Below, piece by piece: positions 1-5,190 of a DNA stretch of 7,120 nt. The translations under genes were made by a program, and so were the position numbers. Origin of the DNA: an uncultured bacterium. GTDB lineage: Bacteria; Cyanobacteriota; Vampirovibrionia; Gastranaerophilales; Gastranaerophilaceae. The notes beneath the pieces are model-generated. The model was not told the DNA's origin. It worked only from the letters and a program-made list of their open reading frames with translations, and did no database searches. The stretch is from the NCBI GenBank assembly GCA_900314375.1, contig OMVC01000151.1, forward strand, positions 1-7,120, written 5' to 3'. Within the stretch, counting starts at the first letter, position 1. Every line of letters begins with the position of its first letter.

Positions 1-688
1 CTATATCAATTCCGACTAACGCAAACGGTAACAATCCGACAGCAGAAAACACAGAAAATCTTCCGCCTACATCATCGGGAACTACAAAAGTTTTATAGCC
101 TTCCTGTTCTGAGATTTGACGCAAAATTCCTGTTCGTTTATCAGTTGTAGCAACAATATTTTTACGATAGTCATCCCCCAATTCTTTTTCAAGCATGTCT
201 TTGACTATCATATATTGAGCCATTGTTTCTGCTGTGTCGCCGGATTTTGTAATTACATTAACTAAAGTCTTTTTTAAATCCAATATTTCTAAAAGAGAAG
301 CCATAGAATCAGGCTCTATATTATCCAAAAAGAAAATCCTCGGATAACCGTTACGTTCCTCTTTTGATAACAAATTCCAATATGGTCTTAACAATGCATG
401 AGTAACTGCCAACCCGCCTAAGGCTGAACCGCCTATACCAAGAACCAAAATATTATCAAAGCGGTTTTGAACCAATGCGGCATACTCTTTTACATACCAC
501 GCGGTTTCCTCGCTATACCCTAAATTCATCCATTGCAAACCTTGCTCGGGTTTGTCTTTTCTTTTGTTCAAATCCGCAATTATTTCGGCTATGCGCTCTT
601 TATAGTTTTCAAATTCTTGTTTAATATTTAGCCCGTTTTGTTCACCTATAACGGAGCTATCGGCTTTGCGGAAATCTAATTTTATCAT
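1..688 (-). CDS. pgi: Glucose-6-phosphate isomerase, N-terminal part (runs off window)
   Basis: Interconverts glucose 6-phosphate and fructose 6-phosphate in glycolysis and gluconeogenesis in the cytoplasm. The reverse strand reads 229 codons from an ATG at 688-686 to the window edge with no stop, so the gene is cut by the window, not broken. Visible family motifs are LGIGGSALGG (about residues 83-92), the sugar-phosphate loop ITKSGDTAET (146-155) and VPDDVGGRFSVFSAVGLLP (203-221), which matches the first PGI signature. The start agrees with a purine-rich Shine-Dalgarno AGAGGGG (700-694) five bases upstream. The motif order and spacing fit the shorter bacterial form of about 450 residues, so roughly half is present. 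It follows the formyltransferase gene on the same strand after 80 bases with no clear terminator between, so some read-through is possible, but a separate promoter is also visible. Family assignment is firm; the C-terminal catalytic residues lie outside. Confidence 0.95.
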   Translation of the reverse strand, partial: MIKLDFRKADSSVIGEQNGLNIKQEFENYKERIAEIIADLNKRKDKPEQGLQWMNLGYSEETAWYVKEYAALVQNRFDNILVLGIGGSALGGLAVTHALLRPYWNLLSKEERNGYPRIFFLDNIEPDSMASLLEILDLKKTLVNVITKSGDTAETMAQYMIVKDMLEKELGDDYRKNIVATTDKRTGILRQISEQEGYKTFVVPDDVGGRFSVFSAVGLLPFALVGIDI

Positions 689-693
689 CCGTA

Positions 694-700
694 CCCCTCT
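694..700 (-). promoter_or_regulatory. Ribosome binding site of pgi
   Basis: On the minus strand AGAGGGG lies five bases before the ATG at 688. It supports this start and contrasts with the neighbouring formyltransferase gene, which has no such site. Confidence 0.65.
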
Positions 701-701
701 C

Positions 702-715
702 TATACAATTGTATA
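702..715. repeat. 14-base perfect palindrome over the pgi -10
   Basis: TATACAATTGTATA reads the same on both strands and covers the predicted pgi -10 hexamer and the bases just before the transcription start. Such a position would suit a small repressor operator, but the word is AT-rich and could arise by chance. No regulator gene is adjacent. Confidence 0.35.
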
Positions 716-735
716 TAGTCAAAATAAAAAAACAA
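708..735 (-). promoter_or_regulatory. Candidate sigma-70 type promoter of pgi
   Basis: On the minus strand TTGTTT (735-730) and TACAAT (713-708) are separated by 16 bases. Transcription would begin near 701, giving a short leader of about 13 bases that just includes the Shine-Dalgarno. The -10 sits inside a 14-base perfect palindrome. The region is very AT-rich, so chance matches are likely; moderate confidence only. Confidence 0.4.
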
Positions 736-768
736 TAAATCAGATGAGAGGATTAATATTTTTTTACT

Positions 769-1710
769 TTAGGATAATTTTACTTTTTTCTTAATATATT
801 GCTTCGTTTTTTTAGACTTATAAAGCTTCAAATTTGAAAATCTTACAGACACACCATCCGCACAAACAATCGTTAATGACAACGCTTCAGAATCTTTTTC
901 TATTATTGAATTTGGTTTTTTGGTTGTTTTACCCAAAATTTTGAAGCTATAAGGATCTACTATGAAAAATTTATCTTCATAAGTTATATAACAAGGTAAA
1001 AAAGGGTGTAATGCACGAATAGTTCTCGATATTTCCAATGATGTCTGTATCGAAAAGTCAAGCATTTTTTCATCACCTGTAATATTCGGGAAATAAGATG
1101 CATAACGTTCATCCTGATTTATTGGCATCAGTATTTTTTTATTCAGATCTGTAATCAATTCCGTAACAAGATCCCTTGCTGCACGAGCGGTACGCTCTTT
1201 TAGCTCTTTTGATGTGTCCGTATCAAAAATTCTTATTTTCTCTTGCTTCAATATTGCTCCGGAATCAAAATCATCGTTCATCAAATGAATTGTGACTCCG
1301 GAATAAGTTTCACCATGTAATATAGTTTGCATATAAGGATTTGGTCCTCTATATTTTGGCAACAAAGAAGGATGTACATTTACTGTAGCAATTTTAGGAA
1401 TATTATATGTTTTTGAACAAATTTTCTCTCCCCAGGTGCCGACTATCATTAAATCTGGATTTAGTGAAATCAAAAGTTTTTGAAACATTTCACTGTTTGC
1501 TGACGACATACGTATTTGACGCAATTTTAATTCATTTATCACGGTAACTTCAGGTGCCGGCTTGAAAAAATCTTTTATAAGCATTTTTAAGCCATCATGC
1601 TCTTTTGTATAATCATATCGAAAAACACCCACTATATCTGCTCCGGCAGCTCTTGCTCCAAGAATCAGATTTGCAAGCATTATCCCATTCCCTAATATCA
1701 CAACCTTCAT
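769..1710 (-). CDS. Formyltransferase, Fmt family (methionyl-tRNA formyltransferase or divergent paralogue)
   Basis: A 313-residue cytoplasmic enzyme expected to transfer a formyl group from 10-formyltetrahydrofolate to an amino group. The N-terminus (MKVVILGNG) looks like the opening strand of the formyltransferase Rossmann-like fold. The catalytic triad of the family is visible as Asn111 and His113 in NVHPSLLP and Asp149 in DDFDSGAIL, with GVTIHLM between. A C-terminal region (about 205-300: YFPNITGDEKMLDFSI, then IRALHPF) resembles the Fmt C-terminal tRNA-binding domain, and the total length equals that of Fmt (about 310). However, the substrate loop reads SLLPKYRGPNPY rather than the SLLPRWRGAAPI usual in housekeeping Fmt, and the N-terminal motif lacks the usual GTPDFA pattern. 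It may be the sole Fmt of a divergent lineage or a paralogue acting on an amino-sugar or other amine. The ATG at 1710 has no Shine-Dalgarno; a promoter sits directly against it. The C-terminus is lysine-rich. Confidence 0.82.
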   Translation of the reverse strand: MKVVILGNGIMLANLILGARAAGADIVGVFRYDYTKEHDGLKMLIKDFFKPAPEVTVINELKLRQIRMSSANSEMFQKLLISLNPDLMIVGTWGEKICSKTYNIPKIATVNVHPSLLPKYRGPNPYMQTILHGETYSGVTIHLMNDDFDSGAILKQEKIRIFDTDTSKELKERTARAARDLVTELITDLNKKILMPINQDERYASYFPNITGDEKMLDFSIQTSLEISRTIRALHPFLPCYITYEDKFFIVDPYSFKILGKTTKKPNSIIEKDSEALSLTIVCADGVSVRFSNLKLYKSKKTKQYIKKKVKLS

Positions 1711-1717
1711 AAATATA

Positions 1718-1746
1718 ATTATAAAATTAAAAGCGTTTCAATTCAA
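1718..1746 (-). promoter_or_regulatory. Promoter abutting the formyltransferase start (predicted leaderless mRNA)
   Basis: On the minus strand TTGAAT (1746-1741) and a perfect TATAAT (1723-1718) are 17 bases apart. Only seven bases (1717-1711) separate the -10 from the ATG, so transcription should begin at or one base before the start codon. There is no G-rich Shine-Dalgarno between terminator and ATG. The -35 lies in the loop and inner stem of the upstream gene's terminator. Confidence 0.65.
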
Positions 1747-1761
1747 ACTTGAAACGCTTTT
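1729..1761 (-). terminator. Factor-independent terminator of the 2587-1796 membrane protein gene
   Basis: A 13-base-pair perfect inverted repeat (1729-1741 with 1749-1761; core AAGCGTTTCAA/TTGAAACGCTT) with a 7-base loop. On the minus strand it is followed by a T-rich stretch (CTTTTAATTTTAT). It lies 35 bases past the stop codon of the membrane protein gene and just ahead of the next gene on the same strand. The plus side also ends in TTTTT, but no plus-strand gene reads into it. Confidence 0.72.
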
Positions 1762-1795
1762 TAACAATATTATATTTCTGTAAAGCTAAAACCTT

Positions 1796-2587
1796 TTATA
1801 CATTTTTTGCGAGTTCGTCTGTTTCTTCAACTAACTCTGCAGTTTTTTGAGCGGTTAAATCCTGACGAATTAAATCTTGAGCGGTTTTTAATTCTTCAAA
1901 ATTCTTCGCAAAAGTTTTTGCTTTAACGTCATCATGACTGAATGTATGAGCAATACTCGTCATTAACAATAGCCAAGGCGACCAATTTAAAGCGGTCTTT
2001 GTAAATTCTTTTATTGATGACGGAACTTTTTGCAACACTGAAGAAGTTTTATCCAACAATTTGCTGCTATTCAAAGATTTAGCTAACTTATTTAAATATG
2101 GTGATGCTTTTTCAAGAAGTTTATCGCCATATTTATCTAACCCTTTTATAGCACCATGTCTTAAACCTAAATAAACACCGGCACTGGCAGCAAAAGTACC
2201 CAAGGCAACTGCCATCGGATGTTCATTTGCAAAATCTTTGAATGATTTATTCTTTTTAGCTATTTTTTCTGCGCCAAACACAGTATCAACAACAGCAAAC
2301 GGGAAAAGCCAACTTGCTGCACCAATTCCAAATGCAGCTAAACGTCCGATTCTTGACATACTCTTCGCTGCTACAGCTGAAGCAACACCTGCAGCCAAAG
2401 GAACAGAAGCTATAATTGCTCGGTCTAATCTCCTATGCTTTTTATCATTTACTTCATTTGATGACTTTGTATAAGCCAACTGTTTTAATTCATTCTCATT
2501 CAATGCTGCAAAACGTTCTTGAAGGGTATTATCACCAAATGAGGTCTTGGAAACCCTGCCGTTTAAAGAAACTGAATTAACTTGCAT
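1796..2587 (-). CDS. Hypothetical multi-pass membrane protein, lineage-restricted type
   Basis: I do not recognise a named family. The 263-residue product has a hydrophilic N-terminus (MQVNSVSLNG...KTSFGDN), a charged stretch, and then hydrophobic segments near residues 58-74, 82-103, 125-142 and 200-214, several rich in Ala and Gly. A Lys/Leu-rich helical region separates the third and fourth. The C-terminal 45 residues are charged (Lys, Glu, Asp, Thr) and probably form a cytoplasmic helix. There is no cleavable signal peptide. The short N-terminal tag ending in SFG resembles a style I associate with small proteins of gut Melainabacteria; that is recollection, not a search. An in-frame GTG at 2593 would add two residues, but AGG at 2595-2593 abuts it and is correctly spaced (five bases) for the ATG at 2587, so the ATG is preferred. 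It has its own promoter and terminator, so it is a single-gene unit. Function unknown. Confidence 0.8.
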   Translation of the reverse strand: MQVNSVSLNGRVSKTSFGDNTLQERFAALNENELKQLAYTKSSNEVNDKKHRRLDRAIIASVPLAAGVASAVAAKSMSRIGRLAAFGIGAASWLFPFAVVDTVFGAEKIAKKNKSFKDFANEHPMAVALGTFAASAGVYLGLRHGAIKGLDKYGDKLLEKASPYLNKLAKSLNSSKLLDKTSSVLQKVPSSIKEFTKTALNWSPWLLLMTSIAHTFSHDDVKAKTFAKNFEELKTAQDLIRQDLTAQKTAELVEETDELAKNV

Positions 2588-2609
2588 ACACACCTGCTTT
2601 CACACATCT

Positions 2610-2638
2610 ATTATACACATGTAAAAACAAAAAGTAAA
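2610..2638 (-). promoter_or_regulatory. Promoter of the membrane protein gene
   Basis: On the minus strand TTTACT (2638-2633) and a perfect TATAAT (2615-2610) are separated by 17 bases. Transcription would begin near 2603, leaving a leader of about 16 bases that holds the AAGCAGGTG Shine-Dalgarno (2599-2591). Confidence 0.6.
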
Positions 2639-2675
2639 ATTTTTTGCTATTGTTTACTAAATATCTTTATAAATA

Positions 2676-2704
2676 TTTACATTGCCCAAAGTTTCTTTTA
2701 TTAT
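2676..2704 (+). promoter_or_regulatory. Promoter abutting the mtaB start (predicted leaderless mRNA)
   Basis: TTTACA (2676-2681) and TATTAT (2699-2704) are 17 bases apart, each one mismatch from consensus. Six bases (2705-2710) separate the -10 from the ATG at 2711, placing the transcription start at the start codon. The 30 bases before the ATG hold no Shine-Dalgarno. A weaker alternative, TTGCTA (2644-2649) with TATAAA (2668-2673), would give a leader of about 30 bases, still without a Shine-Dalgarno. Confidence 0.55.
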
Positions 2705-2710
2705 TTATTT

Positions 2711-3994
2711 ATGAAAAGATTTTACCTGCACACTATGGGGTGCAAAGCAAACCAATTTGAAGGTGCAATAATTAAAGAAAACTTAATAAAAAACGGAATG
2801 GTTGAAGTAAATAATCTTAATGACGCAGATTACTACATATTAAATTCTTGTTCTGTTACACACAAGAGTGACCATGAAGCGTTATACAATTTAAGGTCTG
2901 CAAAACATAAAAGCCCCAAAATAATTACCGTATTGACGGGCTGTATTGCACAGATAGAAAAAGATAACCTTATAAAAGAAGACTTTATTGATTATGTAAT
3001 CGGTAATGACGAAAAATTAAGACTTTATGATTATATAAATTCTGATACGAAAGTTCATACACAAGACATTATGCATCAGGAAAAATTTACTCCTGCAATA
3101 CTGCATGACACAGCAAAAACAAGAGCAAGCTTAAAAATTCAAGACGGCTGCGATAACAGATGCTCATATTGTATTATTTGGAAAGCAAGAGGAAAAAGCA
3201 GAAGCGCAGATTTGGATTTTATTGTAAATCAAATAAATCATTTTGCTCAAACGGGCTTTAAAGAAGTTGTCCTTACAGGAATTCATATCGGTCAATGGGG
3301 GAAAGACATAGGCTTAACCATGATTGACCTTATAAATGCAATAGAAAACGAAACTAATATTCCGCGATACAGACTCGGCTCACTAAATCCGACAGAAATC
3401 AATGATGAATTGTTAGAAATTTTATCAAAATCGCAAAAATTTTGTCCGCATTTTCATCTTTCCCTGCAATCTGCTAATGATAAGACTTTAAAATCAATGA
3501 ACAGATTTTACAAAACCGATTTTTATTTGGAACAAATAAAAAAAATAAATTCAATATTCCATTTGCCTTTTTTAGGCAGTGACATTATAACAGGATTTGC
3601 GGGCGAAACGGATGAAGATTTTGAGATTACGCGCAAAAACCTTGAAAATTCAGGATTAACACAAATTCATACATTCCCGTATTCTATCAGAAAAGGAACA
3701 GTGGGTGCTGATATGCCAAATCAAGTTCCTGATAACATAAAGCAACAACGCGCAGACATAATTAAAACTCTTTCAAAACAAAAATATACAGAATTTATTA
3801 AGAAAAATATAGGAACAATACAGGAAGTTCTAATTGAAAAACACAGAGATAAACACACAAACAATTTAAAGGGGCGTACAAGAAATTATTTACCTGTCCA
3901 AATAATCTCTGATAGTGAGGATATTTACAACTCATTACAAAACGTAACTTTGACCAAATTCGAAAACGGGAATATCTACGGCGAAATTAATTAA
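2711..3994 (+). CDS. mtaB: tRNA (t6A37) methylthiotransferase MtaB
   Basis: A radical-SAM enzyme that adds a methylthio group to C2 of N6-threonylcarbamoyladenosine at position 37 of ANN-decoding tRNAs (giving ms2t6A). The 427-residue product has the full family layout. The N-terminal methylthiotransferase domain carries three cluster cysteines: Cys11 (MGCKAN), Cys47 (NSCSVT) and Cys78 (LTGCIAQ). The radical-SAM domain has CDNRCSYC (Cys147, 151, 154). A TRAM-like RNA-binding domain spans about 365-427. The sequences QDGCDNRCSYCIIWKARGKSRS-like and HTFPYSIRKGT place it with MtaB/YqeV rather than MiaB or RimO. The frame stays open upstream to 2582, but the extra 43 residues are low-complexity and hydrophobic, cover the divergent promoters and precede the universally N-terminal MGCK motif, so the ATG at 2711 is chosen. 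No Shine-Dalgarno is seen. proB follows after 33 bases on the same strand. Confidence 0.95.
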   Translation: MKRFYLHTMGCKANQFEGAIIKENLIKNGMVEVNNLNDADYYILNSCSVTHKSDHEALYNLRSAKHKSPKIITVLTGCIAQIEKDNLIKEDFIDYVIGNDEKLRLYDYINSDTKVHTQDIMHQEKFTPAILHDTAKTRASLKIQDGCDNRCSYCIIWKARGKSRSADLDFIVNQINHFAQTGFKEVVLTGIHIGQWGKDIGLTMIDLINAIENETNIPRYRLGSLNPTEINDELLEILSKSQKFCPHFHLSLQSANDKTLKSMNRFYKTDFYLEQIKKINSIFHLPFLGSDIITGFAGETDEDFEITRKNLENSGLTQIHTFPYSIRKGTVGADMPNQVPDNIKQQRADIIKTLSKQKYTEFIKKNIGTIQEVLIEKHRDKHTNNLKGRTRNYLPVQIISDSEDIYNSLQNVTLTKFENGNIYGEIN

Positions 3995-4005
3995 ACTTTT
4001 TCGCC
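3980..4005 (+). other. Short hairpin spanning the mtaB stop codon
   Basis: GGCGAAA (3980-3986) pairs with TTTCGCC (3999-4005) around a 12-base loop containing the mtaB stop. No T-run follows, so it is unlikely to be an efficient terminator; it could attenuate read-through or protect the mtaB 3' end. Confidence 0.3.
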
Positions 4006-4011
4006 AATTTG

Positions 4012-4020
4012 TGATAAAAT
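4012..4020 (+). promoter_or_regulatory. Candidate extended -10 promoter of proB
   Basis: TGATAAAAT contains the TGn extension followed by TAAAAT, one mismatch from TATAAT. The bases 17-18 upstream give only a poor -35, as is common for extended -10 promoters. Seven bases separate the -10 from the ATG at 4028, so the transcript would be leaderless or nearly so. proB may also be read from the mtaB promoter. Confidence 0.4.
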
Positions 4021-4027
4021 AAAGGTT

Positions 4028-5176
4028 ATGGACAGAATAGATTTTATAAAAGCGAAAAGAATTGTTATAAAAATCGGAACGAACGTACTGCGTTCTGATG
4101 AGGGCAATATTTCGTTACCGAGGATATACTCGTTTATTGAAGATATAGCTAACCTTGTCAAATCAGGGAAAGAGGTCATTGTAATAACATCAGGCGCAGT
4201 TAGTATGGGTAAAAAACGTTTGGGGTTGGACGACACTAAAGGCACTGCTCTTAAACAAGCATGCGCGGCAATCGGGCAATGTAAATTGATGTCTGTATAT
4301 GAAAACGGATTTGACACTTACGGATTAACGGCAGCCCAAATACTATTAACAGAAGACGATTTTTCAATCAGAGAAAGATATTTGAGTTTGAGAACTACAT
4401 TTAACAAACTTCTTGAACTGGGGGTTATTCCGATTATCAACCAAAATGATACTGTTTCTATATTGGAAATTACACCAAGATATATTTACGAAAATATGCA
4501 AGTATGTTTTTCTGATAATGACAAGTTATCTGCGCTTGTAGCGAGTGAATTGGATGCTGATTTATTAATAATATTATCGGATATTGACGGTTTGTACAGT
4601 GCAAACCCGAAAACGAACCCTCAAGCCCAATTGATAAAAGAAGTACAAGAGGTTGATGAAAATATTTTAGCACTCGCTTCAGGAGCATCGGAAGGCGGCA
4701 GAGGCGGAATGGAAACAAAACTTCAAGCTGCGCAAATGGTTACCGGATATGGTGCAAAAATGCTTATTGCTAACGGAAAGTTACCGTATATTATTAAAAG
4801 AATTTTTGCGGGAGAAGATTTGGGTACAATGTTTTTACCGTCCGATAAAAACCTATCCGAAAAAAAACGCTGGATTGGTTATGCTACAAATATTACAGGC
4901 AGAATTACAGTTAATGACGGGGCAAAAAACGCGCTGCTGCATGAAGAAAAAAGTCTTTTACCTATCGGTATTTTGTCGGTTGAAAACACATTTCACAAAG
5001 GAGATGTGGTCTCAATTCTTGATGAAAGCAATCAGGAGTTTGCACGCGGGATAGTAAACTATGATTCCGAATCGTGCAAGAAAGTTGTTGGACAACATTC
5101 TGATAATATATTTCAAATTCTTGGTTTTAAAAATTATGATGCCATTATTACAAGAGATAACATAACAATTTTATAG
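4028..5176 (+). CDS. proB: Glutamate 5-kinase
   Basis: Phosphorylates L-glutamate with ATP to gamma-glutamyl phosphate, the committed step of proline synthesis, in the cytoplasm. The 382-residue product has an amino-acid kinase domain (about 8-255): KIGTNVL (15-21), the TSGAVSMGKKRLG loop (54-66), IPIINQNDTVS (134-144), SDND (162-165), LSDIDGLYSANP (183-194) and the signature GRGGMETKLQAA (224-235). A PUA domain follows (about 285-370). This is the common two-domain architecture. It is longer than E. coli ProB (367) mainly because of about 11 extra residues between the ND of NQND and SDND, next to the site that in E. coli binds glutamate and proline. The usual G before DND is Ser here. The start ATG has AAAGG only two bases upstream, too close for a normal Shine-Dalgarno; the next Met is residue 60, inside a conserved motif. 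proA follows after 14 bases. Confidence 0.95.
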   Translation: MDRIDFIKAKRIVIKIGTNVLRSDEGNISLPRIYSFIEDIANLVKSGKEVIVITSGAVSMGKKRLGLDDTKGTALKQACAAIGQCKLMSVYENGFDTYGLTAAQILLTEDDFSIRERYLSLRTTFNKLLELGVIPIINQNDTVSILEITPRYIYENMQVCFSDNDKLSALVASELDADLLIILSDIDGLYSANPKTNPQAQLIKEVQEVDENILALASGASEGGRGGMETKLQAAQMVTGYGAKMLIANGKLPYIIKRIFAGEDLGTMFLPSDKNLSEKKRWIGYATNITGRITVNDGAKNALLHEEKSLLPIGILSVENTFHKGDVVSILDESNQEFARGIVNYDSESCKKVVGQHSDNIFQILGFKNYDAIITRDNITIL

Positions 5177-5181
5177 GAAGG
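5175..5181 (+). promoter_or_regulatory. Ribosome binding site of proA
   Basis: AGGAAGG overlaps the proB stop codon (TAG, 5174-5176) and lies nine bases before the proA ATG. It is a strong Shine-Dalgarno, fixes the start at 5191 and suggests translational coupling to proB. Confidence 0.8.
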
Positions 5182-5190
5182 CTTAACCCT

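Noticed and set aside
717..722. TTGACT on the minus strand as the -35 of pgi
   Set aside because: It is only three bases from TACAAT, and 17 bases downstream of it there is AGAGGG, not a -10. The TTGTTT/TACAAT pair fits better.
721..768. Terminator between the formyltransferase gene and pgi
   Set aside because: The stretch is T-rich on the minus strand, but the best stem is about four base pairs (AATC/GATT), too weak to call.
2238..2474. Plus-strand open frame of 78 codons inside the membrane protein gene
   Set aside because: It lies fully opposite a gene with promoter, Shine-Dalgarno and terminator, and its product is compositionally a mirror of that gene.
2588..2593. GTG start adding two residues to the membrane protein
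   Set aside because: The AGG of the Shine-Dalgarno abuts this GTG, while the ATG at 2587 has a correct five-base spacing.
2582..2710. Open frame extending MtaB upstream by 43 residues
   Set aside because: The extension is low-complexity and hydrophobic, overlaps the start of the opposite gene and both promoters, and the family begins just before MGCK. The ATG at 2711 is the real start.
4749..5054. Alternative-frame open frame inside proB
   Set aside because: Overlaps the conserved end of the kinase domain and the PUA domain of proB in another frame and shows no family motif or own ribosome binding site.
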